A stretch of DNA of 64,000 nt from Dioscorea cayenensis subsp. rotundata (taxonomy: Eukaryota > Streptophyta > Magnoliopsida > Dioscoreales > Dioscoreaceae): assembly GCF_009730915.1 (NCBI RefSeq), contig NC_052482.1:20304345-20368344 (forward strand). Reading direction: 5' to 3'. The number at the start of each line of letters is the position of its first letter. The stretch's first letter is position 1. Below are positions 26,101 to 38,600 of this stretch, piece after piece. Below the pieces are notes generated by a model. It was not told where the DNA came from and did not search any database. It saw only the letters and a list, made by a program, of their open reading frames with translations. The translations under genes and the position numbers were made by a program.

Positions 26101-27970
26101 CAAAGCGAAGAATACGATAAAAACGCGCTAGAAATGGCAAGTGCTTTAATAATTTGTGTTTGTGTAATATTGTTCGGTAAATAATCGGCATTCTAATATG
26201 AACTTGTATATCTCGACAGCGGAACCTATTCGACCTCTGTATCGATATGGAGTTGGGCGAGTCGGCGATCGCAAAGTACCCGCTTGTTCACGACAATCGA
26301 AGCCCCACGACGGAAAAAGGAAGTGTCGATCGCAGCGTCTATGTCATGCGGTTTATCGAGCAGTTACTCGCCGGTGAGAAGCTACGGGTACCGCAGACTG
26401 ACGTCCCTTATCTGCGATTAAGGTATGTTTCCCGCATACTTAGGGAGGGAGGCGGACCCGGCGATCACGACCAGGGAGGGAGTCTTGCAGGCGAGTTCTT
26501 AGTCATTCTTTCTATATTTGTATACACGATTCTTTCTTTAATAATCCAGATTCATTGTTTAACATACACTTTCGGTGTTTAAGTATATAGTTCATTGTGT
26601 AAATATCAATGTAATTAGTTTAAACTCCGCTTTTATCGTGTAAAACGAACCGGAGAGGGAGTGTACGTAAGCGGGGTCATAGTCATTAGTATAGGTGTAA
26701 TAGTTTCAAATGTAAACCGCTTTTAAATTCAATTCATTTTTTTCCGAAGAACATGACAAATTTTGTCAATGTAAATGTACATGTATCTAAATTCAATTAA
26801 ATTCATTCTGTTTCGTTTTGAGGTTCTGTTCTTGTTGGATGATATTGTAGTCCGCAGGGTACATTATCGGGTAGGGTTCTGTTTCATTTTCATTTTCATT
26901 ATCGGCTAATATCAACATTCATTTTAACTGTATAATGATAACTTTTGCCCTTTAACTTTCGTTTTCTCTGTTTAAGTTTAGGTTTCTCTGTTTAAATTTA
27001 ATATTTTCTGTTTAAAATATCCTTATTATTTAATAATATCAATGTAATTACAACAAAAATATACTTAATATTTTCTGTTTAAAATATCCTTATTACTTAA
27101 TAATCTCTTATAGAGTGTAATGTAATGTTCCGATTTTTATGTGCGACGGGAGTGGAAACGCTTGGGGAACCGAGCGTGTATTAATTACGCTTGGGGAACC
27201 GCTAGCACCATCCCGTTGTACATTTTAAGCGGATACAAATTTATTTTAAACGATAAAAATAACAGTTAAACAGAGAATAAAATATTTAAAACGTAAGAGA
27301 TATATTTAAATATAAAGTTCAATATTTAAACAATAATAAGAAGTATATACACAATGCCTAGTCGGCAACAGATTCATTCCACGATCCGCGATCGTGACCG
27401 AAACGTGGCAATGGCTACAACGCAACTTGCGGACCTCGGGACGCTCACGACTCGATCCTCTTTCGCCTAGGGACACCCGAGTTGCCTTCTCGTCACAAAG
27501 CGGTCGCAAAACGCAGTCACGATTTTTCATCCATCGGCCCTGTCATTGTCCGGTATGGGGAATATAGCTTCCTTATACGCCATTTTTGAAGTCGAAGCTT
27601 CCTTCCACGATACCCGGTGTTTCTCGTTCTTCAGAATTTGAAGTCAAAATTCCTTTTGATTGCAAAAATTCCTAAGTCGCCTCTGAAATGTTCAACGCCT
27701 TCAAAAACATTGTCCAATATCCAACGACAACACTTCGACTTGATCGGATGAGGAAGGAAGGCATGCCACACCCTCGAGCTCGCCATGATGTGGAAACGAT
27801 GCGCTGCCGGATCTCAATTCCCGCCAACACTTTAGTTTAAAACGAACACGATCAATATTTAAACAGAGACACAAAAAATATTTAAACGATAAACATAAAT
27901 CTTAAACGTTAAAAACAAAACGTTAAATAATAAGTTAATAAGTTAATCGGAGACAATAGTGTTTAAATGG
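23120..27970. repeat. Interspersed GTTTAA(C) motif clusters
   Basis: The hexamer GTTTAA, often as CCGTTTAAC or TCGTTTAAC, recurs every 15-30 bp in the non-coding parts of the MULE: about 23140-23300, 24165-24330, 25535-25690, 26550-26640, 26930-27080. Nine exact GTTTAA copies lie in 24171-24328. In the right part (27225-27340 and 27830-27970) the reverse form TTAAAC dominates, although a few forward copies remain. The clusters separate the coding fragments and are not tandem arrays with one unit length. Confidence 0.75.
23400..26520 (+). pseudogene. DUF1985/PMD-like plus C48 (ULP1-like) peptidase gene, decayed
   Basis: Cysteine proteases of this class cleave SUMO-like linkages. Transposon-borne copies have unknown roles. 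Recognisable pieces, in different frames: 23480-23620 (LLRRYDNRTNKFG, FELEDVAIVLG), 23720-24110 (GTILFPNTSC, IVDYVDDLP, CYGENTYRK, LSSLEGKE), a low-complexity linker 24600-25350, the protease His region at about 26001-26066 (VDIVILPIIMSGHFHVV then a DN pair), and the protease C-terminal region 26225-26480 (LFDLCIDMELGESAIAKYP, VYVMRFIEQLLAGEKL, DVPYLRLRYVSRIL). Several frame changes separate the pieces. At the expected catalytic Asp-Cys pair the sequence reads VDRSVYVM (near 26331), so the cysteine is replaced by arginine. The protease should be dead. The N-terminal domain name is uncertain between DUF1985 and plant mobile domain. Confidence 0.75.
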
Positions 27971-28310
27971 AAACTTGATAAATGTAAACGAGTGACGGGG
28001 ATAATAAACAATAATTAACTTCTACAACTATATAAACATAAGCGAGAAGAAACTTACAACGAGAAGAACTCGCTTTTCGATGAGGATCACGATGCCACAT
28101 CATCCGTCTCAACAACAAGATCAACAATGTAACATTTGAAGATGGAGTGCACGTGACACATGCTCGGAAGTCAACCTCGCTTTTATATGAGACATACTGT
28201 TTTTATGTCCATCGGGTGTGATAAACTTCACCTCGACACGGGAAATATCGAGACCCCATCGCTCACATATTTCAAATGCTAACATCGATTCCCAAGTCAG
28301 TCGCAGTGAA
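27300..28310 (-). pseudogene. MURA transposase N-terminal remnant of the MULE
   Basis: On the minus strand, 28310-28165 encodes EICERWGLDISRVEVKFITP, typical of the MULE transposase N-terminus. A frameshift follows, then MCHVHSIFKCYIVDLVVETD down to 28087. A second piece at about 27750-27590 encodes LDIGQCFEGVEHFRGDL and FAIKRNFDFKF with a stop inside, matching the DNA-binding domain of Mutator transposases (pfam03108 type). The frame at 27306-27530 may continue it, with Cys pairs, but less clearly. A GTTTAA-rich spacer (27830-27970) separates the pieces. The DDE catalytic core and the SWIM zinc finger are absent. It runs from the right terminus inward, opposite to the protease gene. Confidence 0.7.
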
Positions 28311-28725
28311 CATTAGCACTCGTCCCCTCCCCGTTGTATCTAAAGCAATAGCACAAAAAAACTCTCCATAATTTAATCGAAGAGCTAAAAATTGAATACA
28401 CCAAATGAGAAGAAGAAAAAGAAGAAGAAGAAGAAGAACAAGAACAAGAAGAACAAGATATGAGCCTTCTAAACTTTGTTTGAGAAAAAGCAAGCAGGGA
28501 GGCAAAAATTGAAAAAAACTATCGATAAAGAAAGTTATGATTGACGCTATTTTTTTCCCACCTTTGCGAGAGCAAAAAAGAAATTTCATATCGTGGACCC
28601 ACTTCAACTTACCGTGGGGTTAAAAGGAATGTAAAATATAACGGAGGGCTGTCCGGGGTGTGCAAAAGTTGGAGGGGGTTTTTGGGAAGTTTTGAAAATT
28701 ACGAGGGGTGAACAGTAATTTTCCC

Positions 28726-28764
<39 letters not shown>
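28726..28764. repeat. (TAA)n microsatellite at the MULE right edge
   Basis: About 13 TAA units directly after the element. A shorter TAA run lies on the other side of the element at 22439-22455, so the insertion site was probably a TAA repeat. Confidence 0.9.
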
Positions 28765-28765
<1 letters not shown>

Positions 28766-29204
28766 TAGGTTTTGCTTTCTTAATAAACAAATAAACACTC
28801 GTACACTTTTTCATAAGCATTAATTTTCAGAAAACAACAAAAAAATGCCTCCACTCCACAAAATACATCTATGGAAAAACACAAATTAAAAATAATAATA
28901 ATAAATAAGCCAAAATCAAATGTGCCCCAAAGAAACTAAAAATAAATTAACACAGACCATCACCACCGTTGGCCAGAGATAAAACATCAACTAAAAAGAA
29001 AAAAAAAGAAGCAGATTAAACAAAAAGGCCTGATCACTGAATCAGATTGATCAGAGGATGCTTAGTATACAAAACAGCTCTCAAGCAGCTATTTGTCATA
29101 CATAGAAAACACTTAAAAAAATTTTATTGAGGCATTAAGGAATTTCAAACTATTTCAAAGACTGATATTGCGCCATAACATAAAAGCACTCTGTTTATCC
29201 TCAA
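28765..29204. other. 3' flank of the TMEM70-like gene
   Basis: A- and AT-rich non-coding sequence between the MULE and the stop codon of the TMEM70-like gene; probably includes that gene's 3' UTR. No feature recognised. Confidence 0.5.
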
Positions 29205-31197
29205 TCAGATGTTCTTGAAAGCAGATTGTTGACCAGATGGTTTCTCAGGTGTGAGCCTTGCCAGTAAAGCCTTGTTATTGCAATGTTCTGCATCAACAAA
29301 ATAGAAGTTATCATCAGCCTTGAATGTTACAAAAGGTCTTTTTGTATCTGCTGCCTTAACATCTGCAAATCTGATAGTTCTAGGAAGAGGTGTAGCCAGC
29401 CATGACATCATCTCAACATCAAAGGTCGGTGAACCGGGCTGCCACTTCAGTTTGTGGATGTAAGGGCTAACAAACCAATGGAGTGCTGCAGTAGTCGAAG
29501 CGCTGAGAAAGATCACGGTAGAAGCGACTCCGCCCTTGAGGATTACATTCAGTTCAGGAGAGGTCATGAATGTTATGACAGGACCGAGTGACACGGAGAG
29601 GCAGCAGGTGGAGAGGGACAGAAGCTTTACTTTCTTTATGGTCGAAGATATTGGACCCTCGTATATGACTTCAGTCTCTTTAGCATCTTTCTCGAGTTTA
29701 CCTTTTTTCGGGCCGATGCTGATCTTGTTGTCATCTACTGAAGTTCGTGCTGCTGCCGCTGTTGCTGCTCGAGAAGCCCATCTCTTCTGAGTGCATAAAC
29801 CAGTGAGTTCAGTTGTAAAGGAGGATCGGCACGCAGAATACTGATTCAATATTACATTCCTGGATTGGTGAAAACCTGGTTTGACAGAAGGATCAGTAAA
29901 AGTGTATTTGGCCATCCAATTTATCATGCAATAAAAAGTTATTCACTTTTCTGATTTCAAATAGAAAATAATAGCATCTATTGCTTCGAGTAAGTAGTTG
30001 CACGCGAAAACATCTATGAGTCCTACAATTTAACAAGCATTGCTTCCATTCTTATCTGGATGATTAAAAGCAGTTTGAGAGAAGTATAGTACATTAACTT
30101 GATACTAATAAGTTCATGTTTAGTTACAATTGAAAAGTGGGAAATATAAACATGTTTCTGAAAACTATATTGCAACTCAATTCCATATCCAAACATCATT
30201 CCTAAAAAGTAATTGAGGCTAAACATTTTCCGTTTCACAGTACAGTTTAGTGTTTTGGTTTAATTATTGCTCATTTATGCAAATATGCATATCAACGAAT
30301 AACCACGCAAAACTGGCAGAACACAAAAATTTCATAAGCAGTAAGAAAAGAACTCAAGGGTCTCAATCCGAACAATTTAAGCCACTCAAAGAATACATAC
30401 CAATATAGATACATATATATACCTAGAGACAATAATTTAATAGGACTGGGCTAATGTATCTAAGGTCTCACATTTCGCCGTTCTTCATAACTCAAATAAT
30501 CAAAAGCAACAAGAGTTATGCATTTAACCAGAAGGACTATTTTGACATTTCTGTGAATCTATGTCAACCTCTTATTTACAGTGCTTCTAATATATCATAT
30601 GATGCTTGATAAATTATATACATCAATATAAACAATTCATACTTGAGATTCAACTCATGGATCATATAAACCTCATTCCCAAATTCAATGATTCCTAAGT
30701 AAACATCAATCAAGCTATAAAGTATTTAAAATGTCAGATTGAGTTGATTATTAAGCAGGGTAACCAAAATCAAACAATTTCTTCACAACTAATGACCTAT
30801 ATAACTTCAGCTTAATCTAATTCAATGTAAATTAACAAAAATAAGGAATTGATTTCTTGAAAATTAGCAGTAAATCCGAAGAAAAACATTAAAGAATTCT
30901 TTTTTATAGTTATAATGAAAAGGGAAAAAAGAAAAGTCCACGAATTTTCCATTATTCACGACTGCATTTCCTTGATCTCTTGAATCAGAACCACATAAAA
31001 GATCAAAGGAAGCAACAAAACATCGACGAAGATCAAATCTAGGAAAATTAAGGCATTAATCAAAATCCGAGAGAGAGAAGAAGAAGAAGAAGAAGAAGAA
31101 GATAGCAAAGAGGACCTGGTCGGGAGGTTGTCTGCGTAGCCACAGAGGGGCGAAGGAAGAGGGAGCGACAAAGAGATGCTGATCGCCTCGCTGCCAT
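29205..31197 (-). CDS. TMEM70-like mitochondrial inner-membrane protein
   Basis: Plant member of the TMEM70 family; animal TMEM70 helps assemble mitochondrial complexes I and V. Two exons, 31116-31197 and 29205-29875, joined by a GT-AG intron of 1240 bp: exon 1 ends CGACCAG and exon 2 begins GTTTTC, restoring a GGT codon. The product is 250 aa. The N-terminus MAARRSASLCRSLFLRPSVA is rich in Arg, Ser and Ala with no acidic residue, as in a mitochondrial presequence. Two hydrophobic stretches follow at about 111-131 (LLSLSTCCLSVSLGPVITFM) and 142-162 (GGVASTVIFLSASTTAALHW). The conserved tail has RPFVTFKADDNFYFVD. The start at 31197 is preferred over an internal Met at 29927, because an in-frame stop lies upstream of that Met in the intron and the spliced form gives a better presequence. 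Confidence 0.8.
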
Positions 31198-32635
31198 TTC
31201 CAGCGCCCTCCAAGCTCTCGCTCGGGGATCGTATTCACTCTCTTCTAGGGTTTTTCGCCTTTTACTTTACTTTTTAAACCTTTTTTTTATATTGTTTTTA
31301 ATAACCCTTTAATATATACTATTATTGAAGGACAATTCCCTGATTTTAATCTATTATGAATAATCAACACACAGCAATGATCACTTGATCATTTGGAATT
31401 GTGTTTTATTAGTTTGTATTCTAATGAAAAAATGGTTTACAATTTCAACTCAAACGAGGTGAAAGGATTAATTCTATACATGTATATGTCTTTTGTCTAT
31501 ATTTAAAAAACCTTTAAATCAAAAAAATTTTGTTTTAGTGATACTAATCACACTGTAAAATATGTCTTCTGTGAGGGCTTGCATTGGTTATGGTTTGAAA
31601 CGTATGAGATGCAATGGTGTTAAAAAAAAATAATTGACTATAAAAGTGAATACATACAAATCAAACAATCAAGTCTTGATGATTTTTTATGGTGAATGTA
31701 CTAAAAAGGTATTTTTTTTTTAATTAAAAGGACTTATAACCCAACAGTATTGATTTCATTATGAAAAAGCAAATCTGAAATATTTAAGAAATTTTTTAAG
31801 ATTAAGTTTCATTCCACGTACTCCCTTAATATATAAAGCGTTTATTCCTGTTGTCAAAAGTTTATTCTTTTTGTTTTTTTTTTTTTAATTGAGAAACTTG
31901 AGTGTGTAATCAATCCATTAAAAGTCAAATTCAAGTTAACATCCAGCAAAGAACCAATTCATCCTTTTATTTCTCTCATTTACTTTGGTTTTTCCAACAC
32001 CAAAGTTTACATCCAGTACGGATGTTCTGTGGGATTACAAAAGCAAATATATCTGTATCTATATCTCTATGACTATCTATATGTATCTATCTAAAAACCT
32101 CTAAAAACTCTTTTTTTTATCCTTTAATTATTGTTCAGACCAGTCCCTCAACTTCTCTAATTCACAGAAAAGGCTCAACTTTGGTCACTTCAATAGTCAA
32201 TGGTCAGACAATATGCCATTGCCAGCAAACGAAGTCATTGCATGGTGATCAAATTGCCAGCATGTTACTTTATGCAGAACAGCAGTAAATCAAAAGGAAC
32301 CAAACATATATATATATATTTTTTTAAATATGGATATGGCTCTATTGCTGCCAATAGACACCCAGTGTTGATTTATGTACCAAAAAAAGGGAACCTTGAG
32401 TTCACATATATTGGTTTTCAACCTGCTTCCACACAACTTGTAGCATTTAAGGGGTGATGATATCCTTTCATATCTCATCTGAAGGATAAGAAAAAAAAAC
32501 CCTACCTGATCTCTAAACGAGGGCACTATCTTGGTAAAATGAAGAATCAGCTGTGGCATTTACATTAACACTTAAAAGTGATGCACACTGTGAGGAAGCT
32601 AAGAGGAAAAGACTTGAGAGTTGGGCCCAAAAAGG
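31198..32635. other. Spacer between TMEM70-like gene and hydrolase
   Basis: Holds the TMEM70-like promoter and 5' UTR (31198-31260) and then AT-rich DNA with T runs. The part near 32400-32635 is probably the hydrolase 3' UTR. No coding region recognised. Confidence 0.5.
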
Positions 32636-35600
32636 TCAGGACAATTCATTCTGCTCAGTATGATTATCTGATATTTCTTCACAATTCTGTTCAGATGGTG
32701 TTTCAATATCCTCGGCATCCTCAATGTTCTCGTCGTCATTGAAGGCCGTGCTGAGAGGACCTTCGGGAATGCCAAAAAGGGTGGAGAATATTTGCCGATG
32801 GCATTCATCGCAGAAACAGAAGTAGGAGAAGTGCCCTTCTCCAAGCAGCCTATGCATGGTGGCGCCAGGGACAACCTTCCTTACGAATTCAGTCATTGAT
32901 TGTGGCACCACCCGATCATCCGTTCCCTGATAAGAATCAGTTAAGCCATTGGTGATTATTAAAGCAATTTTGAATTTGGCTTTTTGTTGAGCTTAACTAC
33001 CAGTGATGACTAGAGCACGCAAATGTTGCAATGCATTCGTCAACTAGATCGTTGTAATTAGAAAATGTTCGACTTGCAGTAGTTACCAAGCACAACAAAG
33101 AGATATAAGAGTTTCTAACAAATCAAAGCTATCATTTTACCAATCAGAACTTGCGATAATCTTGTGTTAGAACTTAGAAGAATGTTAAGCCTAAGAAGAA
33201 TTAAACAAACAACTCTTGCTGGAATCTCAGAAATTAAGATCATGCACTTTGCACATTATAAATTATGCCAGTTGTCAAAGAACTGCTTATCTTAATATTG
33301 GTAGTGTCTAATCTGTGGATCCTTTCGATGTAACGGTGATCTGAAACTACATTCTACATCCGAATTATTTTTACTAGGAAAATGATGAGACTTAAATGAG
33401 ATTGCTTATGGTTTGTCAAAGCTAAACAGAGGTAAAATGGAAAGGTGTTAATGCCAGACCTGCCAAATGTGTATAGGGCCTTGGAAGCCTGCCCATTCAC
33501 GTTCAGTTGGATTGAATAGAGATTTGAGCCATGAAACAAAGCCCTTTCCATCATGCTTCTGCACCTGAAGATCAGCTAAACTGAAACCCCATCTTGAGAC
33601 CTGCAATACAGCTTCCTCCACAAATGGTTTTGTGTCTCTCTGTCTGACAGATTCCTCCACATCCCTCTCCCAGAATTCTCTGAAAATCTGGTTTTCTATC
33701 AGAGCTTTGTCCTGAAAACAAATAATTCATATTCAGTATTAGGATGGCCCAATGAAAGTAGTCATCAAGTAATAAAATAAATTAAAATAAAATAAAAACC
33801 TCTCGATGAGAAACCTACACTATACAAACAAATCCAGATCACTTCAGTAAGTATCAGACTCATCAAAAACCACACCAAACATGGATTACATACAATCATT
33901 AATAAATAATAAATATCATTTTCAAACACAGCATTATTTTTAGAGTCTGGTTCAATGAACTACATATAAGTATGACTAACAATATGCGAGCTTCTAGAGA
34001 ATCCAGCACTCACTAAAAAAAGAAGCATTCAATGGGCACAAGATTATTTGATACTACCCACATTGAAAACTTCAGGAGAGTGATATATATCCCAAAAACA
34101 CATCTTGCTTGCCAAAAAAATAAACTTTTGTCATTGCCAAGATAAACATTTTCTGAATTCACACATGAAATTCAGGAATCTAGAAGTAAAAGGTAGGTAG
34201 TTATTAGCATTTATGATAACTGCAAGAATCAAGCTAGGCAAAAGGTACCAAATGAAATAAATGGCTGTTTCAACACACAGCATTTTAGAATGCCAAGTTT
34301 TCCAACACATGTTACACCATCTCATTTCTACCGTTTAGAAATATTAATTCAACATAATATGAAAGCTTGAGTGCACTATGGGTCCTTATACAAGTATACA
34401 ACAGCGTATAATGCACTCTGGTCCTTATAGTTTAAAAAAAGACATAATGGCCTATGTACCATGTCTATAAAGTTTATTTTAGCCTATACCTCTTGCATAA
34501 CATACCTGCGGTAATATGGTCATGTATTTTCATATTTTGAAATTTATTTATGTATTTCAATGAGGTCGTAACTGATGTGTATGTGACACGTGGCACATTA
34601 TGCCATGTTATCAAGTGGAAAAAATATATTTTTTTTTATTTTTTTCAAATACCTGGCGTGACATAACTTGCCGTACCATATATCAAGTGGAATTTTTTTA
34701 AAAATAAAACATAAATTTTAAAAAATCTTTTGTTTTTAAACTTTTAAAATTTTGAAAAAAGAAATAAATAATTTTATAAATTTCCTAAAATTTATAAACT
34801 TTATAAAATTTTGAAGATGGTCTAAAATTATTAAAAAATTAGAAATTGTAAAAATTTCAAAAAGTTTATAAAATTTAGAAAGTTAAGTAATTTTCAAAAT
34901 TATTTGTAAATATTTATAAATTCTATAAATTTTTAAAAATTAGAAATTTTAGTATTTTAAAAAAGTTCACTTATTTTGTAAAAATAAAAAGTTTAAGAAA
35001 TAAAAGATTTTTTCAAAGTTTTATAAATAAAAATAAAAATTTTATTTTGAAAACAAAATGTCAATTTTATAGAAAAAATAAAATAAAATGTATACTTTTT
35101 CAGTTTGAAGACGTCGTGTCATGTAACATGAATTACAAACACATCAACATCAAACAATTTTTAAAATATAAAATCTATGGTCATATGGCCATGTAAAGGA
35201 AGCAAACAAAAGTGGATTTTATACACAGTAGTAACAGTATAGGGGTAATAATGCCCTTTTCTAAAATACGAGCAAAAGCCTAATAGAAAACCAGCCTAGT
35301 AGTGGAAAATGTAACTGCAAGACAATTGAGAAATATCAAGAACATAAGAGCAGCAGAGGCTTCACAAAAGCATGAAAACTACAGCAGTAAACTTAAGTAT
35401 TCTTAAGAACTTGAATGAATACCATAGGGTATAGATGATTCAATGCATATATAACCTATCATTACCTAAATTGGTCTCATAATTCATCCATCTACCTAAA
35501 AAGATGTTAAGAAAGAAATTTTATTTGAAAAAGTTATAAGTGAGTTGTGAGTTGTGAGTTGTAAGTTGAGGAGGCAAACCTTTTTTCCTAGTGACAATGA

Positions 35601-38600
35601 TAGCCACTTCTCAGGCTGACCATGCATCCCAGATAGAAAACTTCTTCGATAAAAGTAGGGAAGAAAAGAAGGAAACCTCCTTGCTAAGATATACATCAAT
35701 TTCCTTTTGGTTGTCCACTTCTCCCATGTTTTATATCTTTCTTCCCTAGTCATTTCAGATTCATATGGATTTCCCATTGGAGCAAACATGGCTGCACCTG
35801 GACATTCATCCACAACAATCAAATAAGGACTATAAATAAAGTTTCCAACAGATGCAAAACAAAAAGAACTGTGATCTTAATATTTATATCAAGCACCATT
35901 TTTTTACCAAAAAAAAAAAAAAACTTTTGTATTGCCCTGTCTAAGAGGCTTCCACTTTGGGGAATAAAGTGACCGAAATTAGTTTTGACATCATGATATT
36001 GCCACTTTGTGAGCAAAGGAAGTATCACAGTTTAACATGTGCATCAAGTGCTTTTCATAAGTTCTATGCGATGCAAAGGCCTCCTAACACCTTGAATCAA
36101 ATCTCCCAAATCAGAAAATTCCTACCCTCCTTCCGTAGCTATATAATCTGGATTTAAGAAGGCCACATTCAAGTAATTTCTGTTGCATGCACTATACATG
36201 TTTGAAAACGAAAGGACAACTCTCTGATCTCTAAATTTGTTCACACTTAACTAAAGTACATTCACCATTATCCTAGTTATCCAGAACGCGCAAATGGGGT
36301 TTATTATACTGATCTAATACTTACACACCCAGCCATATCTAGAGCACCAATCAACATAGCAACGGCAGGTTCATCAATTATTATGACAATTTCTTATGCA
36401 GGAGTTTCAGATTTCTTTAACATTTAGGCTATTCCGAGACAAGGTCTTTCCATGCCTTACAGATATACTGCAATTTATATTCTAGTCTCATCAAACAAGA
36501 CTATATACCACTTGAAAGCATAATTGTTCTACAATCAAGAAAATTGAATTATCGCAAGAAAATTTAAAGTACCGCAGAAGAAGGTTGCCTTACAAACAAC
36601 TATCATTGCACAACCTGCACTCAGTCCACCAGTCATCAACAAACATTTTAAACAGAGAAATGAGATATTCAACAAGGAAATTCATCCTAAGAGAAAATAG
36701 TTAAAGAGAAGGAGAAGAATGTATCATTTCTCTGCAATCATGCTTTCTAATAGTTAAGTGACAAGGTTATCTAAGTGATTGGACAAAGCAAATATATATA
36801 GTACTCCAGTCTGTATAATAAGTTCAATTACACTGATTTATTCATGAAAAGTATAATTACCTGCAATTTTATGAGGAATATATCGAAGAGCAGCCCATGC
36901 ATGAATTCCTCCAGCTGAATATCCCAACACCCAGAACTTCTCCTGAACCCCAACAGCATTTGCTAAGGACAACATATCCATTGCAGACGTGTTAAGGTTC
37001 CTACCAGGGTGAGGATCACTTTCACCAAACCCAGGAAGATCATAGGTTATCAAACGGACCCTAAATTCCTCCAACAAAGATGCTTTGATCCCAGGAATTC
37101 CTGTTTAGAGAAGTTGCAGATATAATAAAATCAACAAAACTAAGAAGGCATGAAAAGAAAATGGTTATGCATTTCTAGAGCATAAAACAATTCAAGAGTG
37201 ATATTCCCACCTGCCAATCGAGATGAAAGGAAAGAATGTGGTGCGATCAAGGAAAACCTAGCTGTTTCAGCCGGAACACCTTGTTCATGGTACGCCATGT
37301 ATCTCCCATCTGGTAGCTGAATACGAGCAGCACTGGGAGGATGTATGTACAGTTGTTTTTGGTTGGTTGACTAAATTTTGACTTCCAGTATTTACATTCA
37401 TAGCTGCAAATTATTCTTGTAAGTACCAGAAATTCAAAAGATGCAGTTCAGATCTAGCAGCAAGAAGAACAAAAAAGTAACAAATATCCATGCTTCACAA
37501 AAATCAATCAAATAAATAGAGCTAAAGCCTAAAGCACAGCCAAAGATATAACAGAAACATGCTCATGTAATGTGCATGTTCAATGACACAAACCAAGTTC
37601 TGCTAAAGAAACAAATGACACAAGTGAGCCACACAAGATTAAACAGTTAAAGAAGCAATGGAACAAGATTAGAAATTAGGCCCATTACCGAAGTCCATCA
37701 ATCCGAAAATAACCTCGGGGAACCTCACATTTATATGATTCTCATGGGGGAAAAAAACACATACAGCAAGGTGTTTCTTTCTGCATTACTATTTCATGAT
37801 CATTTTTCTTATTGAAGGAATTATTTTATCTATCTGCATTTGTTTAGAAGAAGAAACAGATATTTATAAAGATCAAATCTTGATTCATGGACCACTTCCA
37901 AGATGAATTCCTCTGCAGCACCTACCTTAACCCTCCAATAAAACTCATGAATTTTCCTAGCCAAGAACATCAAGAATCCTAATACATTTCACTGGCAGCA
38001 ACTCAAAGCATGCCAACAACCCAAAGCACCACCTAATTTCTACTCCCCAATGCCAGTACAATCATACATTCAAAATTCAAACATATCACCCAAGAACCAA
38101 AAGATCACAAGATCTAACAACCACATTAACATCAAAACTCACTAGAAATCAATAAAAAATCAACAATATTCAACAAAAATCATACCAGAGAGCGAGAGGA
38201 GAAGAACAAGGACGACGACCATCCAGCACCGCATCGGATCACGGTCCTCAGGCAAGAACTCATTCAAGAAACTCAACCGAACCGCCACCATTTCACACGG
38301 CCCTCTAAGCTTCCTCGCCACATACGAATCCTCTACCCCAACAAGACTCTGTTCAACTATATCTCTACACCCCTTTCCCAGCTCATGCATCATCTCTCCA
38401 GTGGCCTTGAGAAATCCCTTGACCTGATCCTTAAAGCTCTCCTCCGCCATTACCCCATCCTCAGACCCATCACCAACGATCCTCTTTCTGAGATCTCTCG
38501 GCTCGTCATCCTCCGCCGCGGCGGCGGCGGGGTACCGGACCCCCGTCTCCTCCACCAAGCTCGCCAGCTCCTCCTGCCACGTCATCCCGCCACCGCCCCC

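Larger units (their letters stand above)
22456..28725. mobile_element. 6.27-kb Mutator-like element with a C48-protease cargo gene
   Basis: Left end begins GTGGAAATTGCC. Right end, reverse-complemented, begins GGGAAAATTACTG. Both resemble plant MULE termini and continue into C-rich stretches with AAAAACCCC. The nine bases on each side are TAATAATAA, which fits a 9-bp target duplication. Both flanks are TAA microsatellite, so that match is weak evidence alone. Inside are a decayed DUF1985/PMD-like plus C48 protease gene on the plus strand and a decayed MURA N-terminus on the minus strand, transcribed toward each other. No DDE transposase core was found, so the copy should be non-autonomous. 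MULEs carrying ULP1-like genes are known in plants (the Kaonashi type). Confidence 0.7.

Noticed and set aside
29205..29927. TMEM70-like protein starting at the Met at 29927
   Set aside because: An in-frame stop lies just upstream, and joining the 31197 exon gives an in-frame product with a clear mitochondrial presequence.
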